Assembly: GCF_047948215.1 (NCBI RefSeq)
Contig: NC_134457.1
Span: 82,983,398-83,047,397, forward strand
DNA length: 64,000 bases
Origin: Lycorma delicatula
Lineage: Eukaryota > Arthropoda > Insecta > Hemiptera > Fulgoridae
Direction: 5' to 3'
The translations under genes and the position numbers were made by a program. A model generated the notes under the pieces. It was not told the DNA's origin. It made no database searches and worked only from the letters and a program-made list of their open reading frames with translations. This document shows, one piece after another, positions 24,417 to 35,610 of this stretch (positions within the stretch are counted from its first letter, which is position 1; each line of letters opens with the position of its first letter).

Positions 24417-24821
24417 TTCGACTTACAAAAGTGTAAACTGAATCTGATCTGAAGTTCCATACAATAAAATCTTCAAAAAGTAGGGTATATATTAACAAAC
24501 AAACCACACATTTGCAGTAATGCTTTTGATTAAAGGTATCCGAAGTCAAAGATTTGTTATGATCACCGTTAACAAATATTGTAACGCATGATACTTATAT
24601 TTGCGGTCAAGGGAACTTCAATTCTGTCGCACTCTGTATCAGTAATTGAAATACATTTTTTATAAACGTACGAGTTGTGTGTTTTTTATATAAGAAAAAA
24701 TTGATATTTATATAAACCAGATTAAACAGTACTGTTTGTAAAAGTTAACGTATAAACTGACTGTTTGGTGAACTAAAATTATTTATTTGAATCGGCGTCA
24801 TACTCCAACCAATTTACACTT

Positions 24822-25310
24822 GAGAAAAAAAATTGTTGCGTGGACTTTTATAAGTGGAAATGGTAAAGGGGCTTATAATAAATGTAAAAAAAATAATTGC
24901 CTGAGCGGAGGTGGTAGAGGGGTGATTTGGGGGGTTCGGCATTAAAAAAAAAATGTCCGATACAAAAGTTGTAGATCATGCAAAAATCTACAACTTTTAT
25001 AGCGGTCACTTTTTTACATAACCTCAATTTCAGAGGAAAATGCGAAAAATCTGTTTTCGTTTTTTTATTTTTCATTTCCGCAAAAATAATTTAATTTCGA
25101 CGAAACTTTGTGAAAGTATACCTTTCTGTGTCTTCAATTACCAAAATTTTTTGACGTCAACTTTCGTCGGAAATCGCAATAATAACATTTTTCACCCCTT
25201 TTCAACCTCTTCAAATCAACCCTCCACCACCACCGCTCAAAATTTTTTTTTTACGTTTATTATAAGCCCCTTTACTATCTCCACTGTCCAGGTAACAATT
25301 TTTTTTACCT
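24822..25310. mobile_element. Non-autonomous TIR element (MITE-like, ~490 bp)
   Basis: Terminal inverted repeats of about 110 bases: the left end (AAAAAAAATTGTTGCGTGGA, AAAGGGGCTTATAATAAATG, GAGCGGAGGTGGTAGAGG) is mirrored on the right (CCTCCACCACCACCGCTC, CGTTTATTATAAGCCCCTTT, TCCAGGTAACAATTTTTTTT). The centre contains a second small hairpin (AAAGTTGTAGAT...ATCTACAACTTT, 24967-25000). No transposase. The open frames within it are incidental. Confidence 0.8.
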
Positions 25311-25761
25311 TCTAAATGAGTTATTTCGATCGGTCTATCACCAGTACCAGATCGGTCTAGCACCTTGACAAAACAAATGGCGGAAGTTTTTGTACGTGTT
25401 GTCTTTCAGAACTATTTACTATTCAGTAATTCTAATTGAGTTATTTCTGATTTATTTGAAAACAAAAAAAAGCGTATTAATAATCACATGTAATTTTAAT
25501 TTTTTTATTTATGTAATAACGTTTTGATTTCATGGTATGAACACTTTTGTCTACGTTTAATGATTTAGCATAAATTAGAATTTATTAATCATTATTTCAG
25601 TTAAATAAAAAAATAACATGTAAAATATACGAAATCTACTTTATATGGCTGGGAAAGATTTTATTTATTGCAATAACTTTGGTTAATTATTATGTATAAT
25701 AACGATTCAAACATAACATACTATTAAAACGACTATAACAATGTTTTGTAACATACGCGCT

Positions 25762-25918
<157 letters not shown>

Positions 25919-26579
25919 GACTGGTTAAATGCTTTAAGAGATTGGTAAGTAGAATTGAACTGTTAACAGGGTGCAAGTTAAAACAGAAATAGTAGTGCCC
26001 CTCGTCTAAAAGATAAACTGCTAGCTTTGTTCTTAATAACTAGTCGTCTTTAATAAATAAACTGCTGTTTTCAACAAACTAGTACCTTCGGCTAGTTTTT
26101 GGAAAATGAAAATATAAATTAATAGTTATGATTGAATGAATGATTATTTGGACCTATAGTATTATTAGGGTTTATAAAAATAATTACATTAGATTATCGT
26201 TATTAGGGATTTAAAAAACAAGGAAGTGCTTATTTTAAAATAAATACTATCTCTGCCCTACGTTTTAGGTCAGGAGATAATTTTTCATTTATTATTACAT
26301 TTTTAATATTTTATAAGTTGAGACTGTATACACAATGCATTGTTACTCGCAGAAAGCAGGTACATTATCTTTTGGTTTACATTGCATGCTACTGTCTTCC
26401 TTATCACTGTGACGTATGTAAACAACTTTGGTACAAGTAGCACTATTCAGAATTATTTTCCTCAAACTTAATGTTGCGTATTATACAGTCAATCCATGTA
26501 GTGAGCAGAATAAACGTCATTTAATTTGTAAAGCTGCAATTTAGGTGACAACCTACATTTTAGAGGCTTAATATTCTTA

Positions 26580-27817
26580 TATGCCAGCAGCATATCGGGC
26601 TGCCTTTATTCAATGAAGGCAGCGGGAAACTACTTCATTCTTCACTTTGGTTAAGAATCCAGGTATTGGATGCTTATTCTGGGGAATAGTTACCCCATTT
26701 TGGGGGTGAACGTTCAGGACACCTACATGGGACATTGAAATAGACGGGATCAGCGTTTAGCATTTTATTCTGCCCGTCTTAAAGGACATCCAAATCATCC
26801 GATTTTTAATACAGTCCTTGCGAATTCTTATTTACATAGATATGAGGACCATTCACGTTGCACACCTAGTTTTTCTACTTATCCCTGTTCATATCCTAGG
26901 TGGAGAATCAACCCTGTACAGTTTAATTTTGACTTTAGTATATACAATAAAAAAATCAATAACTCCTTTTGCCTTTCAGCAAATTTTTTACCAATTCCTT
27001 TCAAGGACAAACAAATTTCTTTCAAGACGCATTAGTTTACACGGATGGATCGAAACAGAAAGATACCGTTGTGTACGCATACATAGTTAATGACAGAACC
27101 TATATGTTCGGCCATGTCAATAAGGCTTTGTATATTATTAACCCAAAATACCGAAATATCCGTATTTGCAGCGACTCGTGTAGTGCTCTCCAAGCTTTAG
27201 AAGGTTTGCATTCTAAACCTATCGTCACCGAAATCTATAATGCAATCGCTGTGTTGAACCATCGCTACACTCAAGTGGGTTTCTACTGGATCCCTAGCCA
27301 CGTCGAAATTCCGGGTAATGAACATACAGATTCCGCTGCTAAAGGCGTATGTACCATCCTTCACCATTCGTGTCGTACTACATCGATTTTATTAATTCTA
27401 TAAAACACTATTCATGCAGACTGGACTGCTGCAGTAGATAATAAACTCCGGCACATTAAACATACTGTATTGCCATGGGACTCCTCACGCAGACAAATTC
27501 GTCAACAGAAAATATTCCTCTGCCGATTGCGGATAGGACATACCAGAGCTATTTGCTGGTACCTGATGTCAGGAGAAAACGCACCACAATTCTTACGATG
27601 CAATTGTCCCGTAACTGTGCGCCACATCCTTGTGGATTGCGTATGTTATGCGGCCTTACGTCGTAAATTTAAATTGCCCGAAAACATTCGTCGAATCCTG
27701 GACAATGATAAGGAAGTTTTGACCGGATGTTGTTATTTATACGACTTGTTAATATTCTACACCAAATTTAATATTGAGGTTTATTTATTTTCTACTTGTG
27801 TTGAAGAGTTATTTTAA
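26580..27817 (+). pseudogene. Non-LTR retrotransposon ORF2 3' part with RNase H domain
   Basis: A plus-strand LINE of the RNase H-bearing group (I/Jockey-like). An upstream frame gives ARLKGHPNHPIFNTVLANSY. After a frame change, 26969-27403 encodes a ribonuclease H core: VYTDGSK (first Asp), RICSDSCSALQAL (second Asp) and WIPSHVEIPGNEHTDSAAK (last Asp). The segment between the first and second blocks is unusually short and lacks the expected catalytic-Glu helix, so the enzyme would be inactive. From 27420 the C-terminal region follows (WDSSRRQIRQQKIFLCRLRI, GHTRAICWYLMSG, CPVTVRHILVDC), a Cys/His-containing tail typical of these ORF2 proteins, ending at 27817. The RT domain is absent, so the insertion is 5'-truncated. 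Confidence 0.75.
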
Positions 27818-27894
27818 TAGTTTTTTTAAAAAATAAATTTATCTTATTGCAAAGATTCCGACTGTGATATTAGTTGTAAATTTTTGGTAATACG

Positions 27895-28915
27895 AGGTGT
27901 GGCTAATAAATAACGAGACTGATGCTGTAAAAATTTTATTTTAAATTTATAACTATTTAGTTATTATCCCCTTCAATATAATACACCCTTCCTTTATCCC
28001 TACAACGCTCCATGCGAAGTTTCCATTGTTAGAAACTGTGCTGGAAGTCTTCTTCAGTGAGCTGTTTCATTACACGTGCTGCTTTTTCTTTCACTAGCTT
28101 CAACGGTCTGAAATGTTGTTTCTTTTAATGGAGATTTGACCTTCGGAAACAGATAAAAGTCGTATGGTGTCAGGTGGTGAATAAAGCGGATGGTCTAATA
28201 CTGAGATGTTATATGTGGCTAGAAACGTCTTGACAGACAATGCAGTGTGCTGGCCTCCGTGGCGCGAGTAGTAGCGTCTCGGCCTTTCACCCGGAGGTCC
28301 CGGGTTCGAATCCTGGTCAGGCATGGCATTTTCACACGCTCTAAAATTCATTCATTTCATCCCCTGAAGAAATAAGAACTGTGGATCCGGGGGTAAACAA
28401 AAAAAAAGAAAAGAAAAAGACAATCGGTGTTGTGAGCCGTGTCCTGATGAAGAATCTATGACTTGTTCTTCCACAATTCGGGTCGTTTTTTTTTCTTATA
28501 TTGTCACTGAGTTGAGCAAGGACCTTGATTAAAGACAAGACTATTTAACCGACGGTCAGATCGGATCAGATTACCAATTTTTTCTCAATAGTTTTATCTG
28601 TTTTTGACGTGGAAAGGCGACCCGAGCGAACATTATCTTCAACGTCGTCTCGGCCATCTTGGAAACGCTTAGACCACTCAAAAACCCGCGCACGTGATAA
28701 ACATTCATTACCATATACTTTTTTAATAAATGATAAGTTTTAGTAGCGGTCTTTCCAAGTTTCATATGAAATTTCACGACAATTCTTTACTCTATTAAAA
28801 CACTTATCATTTTTTTCGGCAAAACAAAAAACAGATGTTATCCAAACGAAAGCCACGGCCAGACTAATATGTCTACAGTAACTGGAGTGGCAACAATCAA
28901 ATAATCGTTTGGTTT
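27895..28915 (-). pseudogene. irritans-type mariner, minus strand, carrying a SINE
   Basis: The low-coordinate end starts CGAGGTGTGGCTAATAAATA directly after a TA, as expected of a mariner terminus. Minus-strand coding scraps: N-terminal LGKTATKTYHLLKK, a frameshifted FEWSKRFQDGR- and DVEDNVRSGR-type segment, KIGNLI-type linker, then a gap, and at the C-terminus LTPYDFYLFPKVKSPLK (third catalytic D, PYDFYLFP) and QWKLRMERC...IEGDNN with stop at about 27947. Much of the catalytic core is missing and a SINE occupies 28250-28418. The N-terminal flank at 28850-28915 matches the expected leader, but the outer terminus is not clear. Confidence 0.75.
28250..28418 (+). mobile_element. tRNA-derived SINE, family B, copy 1
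   Basis: Begins CTGGCCTCCGTGGCGCGAG (A-box region with one extra base) followed by a perfect B box GGTTCGAATCC, then GGTCAGGCATGGCATTTTCA, CATTTCATCCCCTGAAG and an A-rich end. The short flanking direct repeats AGACAAT-GCAGTGTG (28235-28249) and AGACAAT-CGGTGTTG (28419-28433) look like a degraded target duplication. It interrupts the mariner around it in opposite orientation. Related copies: 55190, 58078, 21860 (minus), 17085 (fragment). Confidence 0.88.
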
Positions 28916-30500
28916 TGTTTTAATTTAGCTGTAGTTTTTTTTGTTAGTTATATTTGTTACAGGACGATGATAACGCGAAAGCGTTTTTTCGTTCACAAAA
29001 AAAAAGATCACTTACATGAGGCTACGGCGCTTAATACAAACATTTACACCGTTTTAAAACGGTTATACTTTGACGTATATTTTTATTTTACACTTAACTG
29101 ATACAGTGGGCAATAAAAGTACGAGTTACTTCTAAATTAACCGAATACGTGTACCTGGTGTTTTTTGATATTGCAACTCATACGTGATTAAGTGATCGCA
29201 CAAAGAAAAGTTATACCCACGATACCAAACCATATGTACTGTGACGTAGTGAGCACGCGTCGAACTATTTATCAATCTATCTTGAGTTCTAAATCGATTA
29301 AGAGGAAGGCCCTTTAATAATATGAAAATCCGGACGATAGCAACTCAAATGTTGTGGGGATTATTTACCGAATTTCTAATAAAAAATATAAAAGTTAATT
29401 TACCGACGTTGAATAAATATCACGCCCGATATAAATTAATTTAAAACGCATACTACAAACTGTAACAAAAACATCTTTAACCCCTTTTTTGCAAACCTAA
29501 ACCTAAATAAAGAAAAAATTTATCATTTTAAAATTAAGATAATATGATTGCACTAAAAGATAAGCTAAAAAATAATTTCATAGCTTATTTTCGTTGGCAA
29601 GATGGATGGCGTTTTCCAATAACGGAATAACCTGTACAGTGTTCATTTTAAGCCTGCCTTCATGAAAATATTTGAAACTGCAAGAAAATAAAAACAAATA
29701 AACCTTAAATAATAAAAAACCTTGAATTTTGTATTATTTTTCTCTAAGGATTAAAAACACGATAAGCTGCATTTTTTAATCTACTTCCATTTTTCCAATA
29801 TGGCGATCAAGGTTTTAAATATTAACGCCTACTTTTTTCAATAGAAAACATAATTTAAAGACTTTTTTATTCTTCGTTATTTTTCCCTAATAACCATTCT
29901 GAAACTACAAGCCAAAATAATTTTTTTCCTGTAACTCATATTTTTTATTTAATTTACTAAGAATGCATCATTTTACTGGTTTAGCTGGAGACGTGGTGTA
30001 TCTCCTGTACGGTTGAATTAGGGGAAAAATACCCAGAAATAAGAATGTCTTAAAATTATGTTTACTACTGAAAACTGGCAAAAAAGTAAGGTTTGATATT
30101 TAAAAATTAATTTTTGAAAAATGGAAGAGAATTGTAAAAATGCCAATAACGTACTGTTAATGAATTAATAGAATTAATAGGGAAAGATAAATTAATTTTC
30201 CCATGTAGAATATTTTATAGCTCTTTCAGTTTCAGAAATCCTGTTGGTTGCACCCTTAAAATGAGCATTTGTTAATCTTGTTGTCTCATTCTTAAGGTTG
30301 TTTATTTGCATCTGTCAGTACTTTACTATTCGCAAATGAAATATTTATTTCTAGAATTTAAATGTAGAAAAAAAATTATAGTTATCAAATCATTATTTTA
30401 GTTGATAATTTATTTAGCATGTACCTAATTCAGTTTTTTTTTTAAATTCAGGTAATTATCATTCGGTTTTATATACTTGTTAGCGTATAATTCTTTGTTC
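28916..30500. other. Intergenic, nothing supported
   Basis: AT-rich DNA with a 16-base perfect palindrome ACCGTTTTAAAACGGT at 29048-29063 and no coding signal. Confidence 0.5.
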
Positions 30501-30507
30501 TTTGTTA

Positions 30508-31430
30508 ATTTCTTAGCCGTAATAAGAAAGGGAGTCCGACAAGGATGTTCCCTATCTCCGTTTCTTTTTAATCTTTACATGGAACTAGCAGTTAATGATG
30601 TTAAAGAACAATTTAGATTTGGAGTAACAGTACAAGGTGAAAAGATAAAGATGCTACGATTTGCTGATGATATAGTAATTCTAGCCGAGAGTAAAAAGGA
30701 TTTAGAAGAAACAATGAACGGCATAGTCCTACGCAAGAACTATCGCATGAAAATAAACAAGAACAAAACAAAAGTGAATTGTAGTAGAAATAACAAAGAT
30801 GGACCAATGAATGTGAAAATAGGAGGAGAAAAGATTATGGAGGTAGAAGAATTTTGTTATTTGGGAAGTAGAATTACTAAAGATGGACGAAGCAGGAGTG
30901 ATATAAAATGCCGAATAGCACAAGCTAAACGAGCCTTCAGTAAGAAATATAATTTGTTTACATCAAAAATTAATTTAAATGTCAGGAAAAGATTTTTGAA
31001 AGTATATGTTTGGAGTGTCGCTTTATATGGAAGTGAAACTTGGACGATCGGAGTATCTGAGAAGAAAAGATTAGAAGCTTTTGAAATGTGGTGCTATAGG
31101 AGAATGTTAAAAATCAGATGGGTGGATAAAGTGACAAATGAAGAGGTATTGCGGCAAATAGATGAAGAAAGAAGCATTTGGAAAAATATAGTTAAAAGAA
31201 GAAACAGACTTATAGGCCACATACTAAGGCATCCTGGAATAGTCGGTTTAATATTGGAAGGACAGGTAGAAGGGAAAAATTGTGTAGGCAGGCCACGTTT
31301 GGAATATGTAAAACAAATTGTTAGGGATGTAGGATGTAGAGGGTATACTGAAATGAAACGACTAGCACTAGATAGGGAATCTTGGAGAGCTGCATCAAAC
31401 CAGTCAAATGACTGAAGAAAAAAAAGAAAA
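30508..31430 (+). pseudogene. 5'-truncated LINE with open reverse-transcriptase frame
   Basis: A continuous 312-codon frame (30477-31415) encodes the C-terminal two thirds of a LINE reverse transcriptase. RKGVRQGCSLSPFLFNLYME is RT motif 4, LRFADDIVILAES (FADD about residues 62-65) carries the two catalytic aspartates, and EEFCYLGSRITKDG is the later RT motif. WSVALYGSETWTI, EAFEMWCYRRMLKIRW and GHILRH follow, and the protein ends DRESWRAASNQSND. This layout is that of the RTE/BovB-like endonuclease-reverse transcriptases; the clade call is an inference. The 5' endonuclease and RT fingers are absent. The tail is TGACTGAAGAAAAAAAAG. AATTCTTTGT at 30489-30498 and again at 31430-31439 may be the target duplication. 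The first ~10 codons come from flanking DNA. Confidence 0.85.
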
Positions 31431-32499
31431 ATTCTTTGTACGGTTCTTCGTTTTTTGTTTTGTAGTAAATTTTTTTAATTTTTTAATTAATCATGTAAAT
31501 GATTATTTACATGAATTTACAATTTTTATTATTTTTTTACAACGATTAGTTAATTCATTGTACTTTTCATATTTTAGTAATATTATTTATAAACAGATTG
31601 TCAATATATTTTTTCTTTTGTGCTAATTTTATCATTTGAGCATAAATCGCAAGAATACTCTATCATTAAACCAGAACATTGTGCATCTGCTTTGCTTGAT
31701 TATTCGCTTTACTGCGTTCTTCTTTCAGTTCAAGCGTTACACTTTGCAAATTTTTTGTTTGATTTGCAGGTGCTAGACAGGTGCCTACTCAACTGGTCGT
31801 TTAAATATTTTTGTATAATTTTTTTTATCAATTCTTACTGCTTCTATTATTATTACTTTTTTTTAACAATAAGTTTATATTTTGTTTTTATGCGGTGTTA
31901 GAATAATTGCTTTGTGAAAGCTGCGATGGAGATATGGATTGTAAAAAGGTCATTAAAGCCATGATTTTAGGTCGATGGACATAATCGATTTAGGTCCGGT
32001 TTGTAAATCGATCAAACTTTACTATTATAAAGAGGCTGTTGTACTTTTCCGTATGATTTTATTGCATTTATTGATTGTACTGTTTTATCGTGACTAATAT
32101 CCATATTCGAATAATTTTTATTTTTATTTTTTTTTGCAGTGATTTCTGAGTATTAATATAACCGATAAAATAATGGCTGATAATAATCTTGAAAAGACAT
32201 GAAATTATATTTATAGACTCTGCAGGCGATCTAATTTACTTTTATCATGAAAATTGTGTTTTCGAGATTTTTTTTATCATTGCTGTAATCCTTACTGTAA
32301 TTTAAATGTAGATCCTCAATTTGAATCCTAATATACTCGTATTTGCTGTTTTTTTCCATTCTGTGCTGACACGATGGTAAATACTGTTTTTATTTACCTC
32401 CTACAAACTTTTTCTTAAATGTCCGTCTTTTTTATAGTTTAAAAAATGATAAAAAAATCAATATTTATAAAACTATAAATATTCATGTTTGGGTGGAAA

Positions 32500-32590
32500 C
32501 CAAAAGAGTTATTTCACATACACCTTGATTATGTAATTATTTGCGTTATGCGGCACTGCGTAGAAAATTCAAAATAGCACGCTGAATTGA
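32500..32590 (+). pseudogene. Scrap of the RNase H LINE C-terminus
   Basis: TTGCGTTATGCGGCACTGCGTAGAAAATTCAAA encodes LRYAALRRKFK, nearly identical to VCYAALRRKFKLPEN in the LINE C-terminus at 27640-27690; HILDYV-like codons just upstream fit with one frameshift. A small separate fragment of the same family. Confidence 0.5.
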
Positions 32591-34511
32591 CATATTTTAA
32601 ACCACGTTTGGTAGAAGTATTGTTTTATATAATAGTTATTAATGGTAGTATCAATTTTTGCTCGTACTTTCACGCGTGAATCGTATTTTGTTGTTTGACT
32701 CGTGTAATTTCACTACACCTTTCTTATACTGTTATGCACAACTTAGGGAAACTTTTTAATGACTTGTTTTAGACGGATGAGGCACGGAAAGGAGGGTTGC
32801 TTATTGGGCCATTTATGTACATACATTTGCACCATTGTAACTACGGAATAGAAGCACTGATTTTCATGAAATAGATATTAAAGAATCCGTCTCGATTGTA
32901 CACGTGATATTAAATTTATGAAAACATAGGAAGAAAACTAAATGGCTTACGGTGGTAGACTCCACGGATCTAAGTGGAAAACCAACGTCTTTTTAAATTG
33001 AAACAACTTATCAAGACGATATTAACATTTAAAAAATGAATGAATTTGTACGGTCGGTAACAGAAAAAACTTAGTCCACCTAATAGTACAACTAAAACCA
33101 GTATAACCATTCTTATGAATAATATGAATCTCATGCCAGTTCTTACTTGAGAACGTTAGAAGGAAAAGTTCCATTGCCATCTTTTTTCACAGAGTCAAAC
33201 ATACTATTGTACCTTGCTTTGACAAACCACTATAATTTAGGTTATATTCAGACCTACAATCGTCACTGTTCTTTACAGGGACTGAATATTCATTTTTACT
33301 TTTAAAAAAAGCAACTCTAGTTTTTCTTGTACTTCAAAAGATGCTTTCTATGTCACAACAATAATAAAAGTAATAAAATGTTCTCTTTATTTAATAGTTA
33401 ATACATTATGGAATAAATTGCTTCTGTTCATTCAGTAGGAGATATAAAAACAGTTATTATCAGGTACTTTAAAAAGGTATCGTTCGTTCTTTAAAAGCAT
33501 ACGGGCTTATTAATTCGGATCTAGGCGTTAAGCGCCATTAATATTGCAATGATTGCGGTTCATTAATATGATCATATATTATTCCCGAAAATTTCAGAGC
33601 GATTCTCACGAATAACAACATCCTATGGCAGGCTTACTAAGGAAAGCGGGGAGTGAAGTGATTTTCCCGGTACATTCTTCACTACAAGGTTTCTGCAATA
33701 GTATATATCCGTCTTACATAAAAAGTTTAATTAATAAAAATGAAAATTAATGAGAATAAGTAATTTAAATCGAGTTATGGAGATGTTCGGAGAAATAGGT
33801 CGTGTATGTGCTGAAGGGTAGTAACCTTTTTCTGGTTGCTTGTTTTTTAAATCCTCCTCTCTCCTACAATAAAACCTTAAATAACTAGAAGTAGTCTAAA
33901 CGTCACTAAGCAGCATAATTAATTCATTAAAATTATTTAATTAAGTTTATTATTATTAATAAATAAAATAAATTTATGCGGGTTTACAATAATTGAAAAA
34001 TAATTTTTTGTTTGTTAATGAGAGATTTTTTTACTGATTATTAAGAATGATTATGACAAGGAATATCTTTATTAAATAAAGATTTTTTAAATTAATTTCA
34101 AAAAAGAACTTTGTACAGATACAAGTCTTTTTTTGTTTATTTAATATTTTTGTTATTTAATATCCCTCGTATTTTTTTAAAAAATTGAACATTTTTGGGG
34201 TTTCCGTTAAACTTTGTGAATTTTATAGGTACGCATTCATTTAATGATAGATAAAAATGTAATTAAACTAGGAAAACTATAAATCGAGAGTTGTACCAAA
34301 ATCAGATAGCTCAGTGTTGCTACCTATCGTGTTAAAATAGTCTTAATGTTGTATTGGACATATGAAAATCGGATGCAGACACTATTTTATTAAATCTATA
34401 TTACAGAATACTCTAAAGTAACCGATTTTTAGAGAAAAAGAGTTACTAAAGTCCTGATCTGTTTTAAAGTAACTTTGTTTTAATATTCGAGTCAACAGAG
34501 ATTCAAAAAGG
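32591..34511. other. Intergenic, nothing supported (with 31431-32499)
   Basis: No exon or named repeat is recognised here or in 31431-32499. The stretch 33530-33720 is locally less AT-rich and may be an old repeat. Confidence 0.4.
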
Positions 34512-35610
34512 CCTTAACCTCGAAAAAATTCTCCACAACAAATAAATTATTGAAGCGGGTTCGGAAAAGTATGTAGAATAAAAGTGTGCCCTACCGGACA
34601 CGAACGAATAACTATTTACTATGATTATTGACAAATTAAGGAAAAATGTTTAGCTTTTCACCATCAGCGGCTTTATTTTTAATCGCATGTAAAAATAAAA
34701 AGCACCATTAGATAACTGAGGAAATTTCCTCAGTTAAAAACCTTGCGGGTACTTTTTTCTACGAGCTAGTCTAAAGGCGATAGCACATTTTACAATAAGC
34801 ACCAAAATTGCGCTACGGTAGAGTAGCTTGGGCATTGGGGGCCTTCTCGTATACTTTAAGACTAAATGGTTAAATTAATAATTTAACCATAATTTCTTAA
34901 TTTTTCTCGTAGAAAAAAGTGTTCGGGAACTTTTTTCATGAAAAATTAGGTCTTAGTTTTCTAGTGGTGGTATTTATGTTTTTCATAAGATAAAAAAATA
35001 AACAAAATACTGTCGAACACTTAAGAAAGCTCAAGAACAGAATCGGCCAAGAACCTTTTCATTTTTTTGTAATTTGTTTATTGTTAGGCATTTATTTGTT
35101 TATAGGCATTTTATCAACAACTCGCAAATTTTCACAGGTTGTTTTAACGAGCAATCAGAAATTGAAAATACTTCAAAAATTTGACTAATTTATTTAGCCT
35201 TGGGCCTTAGGAATTCGTTCCTTTTTGAATTTTTTAATTATCTCTAATAGGAACAGAGTTGTGGAAGTTTATTTATTGGGCGCCCTCCAGTTACTATGTA
35301 TGATAGCTATAGTGCTATTTTTTTGCTTATTGTAAAATTCGCTAGAGTCCTTAGTTTTGCTCGTAGAAAAAGTACCCAGGAGGTTTTATATGCGAAATTT
35401 CACCAGCTATGTATTGGTAATTTTTATTTTTACATGCGATTAAAAATAAAGTCGCTATTGGCGAAAAACTAAACATTTTTTCTTAATTTGTTAATTAACA
35501 AATTTTATAGTTAATCGTTCATGTCCTCTAGGCAAACGTTTCTTCTGCACGCTTTTCCGAATCCATTCCGATAATTTATTTGCTGTAGTTAATCTTTTCG
35601 AGGTTAAAAT
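34512..35610. repeat. Large foldback (inverted repeat) element, ~1.1 kb
   Basis: The left arm (about 34512-34808) and right arm (about 35312-35610) are imperfect reverse complements sharing CCTTAACCTCGAAAA, TTCGGAAAAG, GACACGAACGA/GACATGAACGA, TTTATTTTTAATCGCATGTA, GGGTACTTTTT-CTACGAGC and TTTTACAATAAGC in the same order. The ~500-base loop is non-coding and includes a perfect 12-bp hairpin at 34866-34890. No transposase frame is present. This fits a foldback-type DNA element or an inverted duplication of an older repeat. Confidence 0.75.

Noticed and set aside
24848..25315. Open frames of 75 and 91 codons
   Set aside because: They fall wholly within the TIR element and mirror each other through its inverted repeats.
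28253..28325. A tRNA gene at the GGTTCGAATCC box
   Set aside because: The same head with the same downstream body recurs at 55190 and 58078, so it is a SINE.
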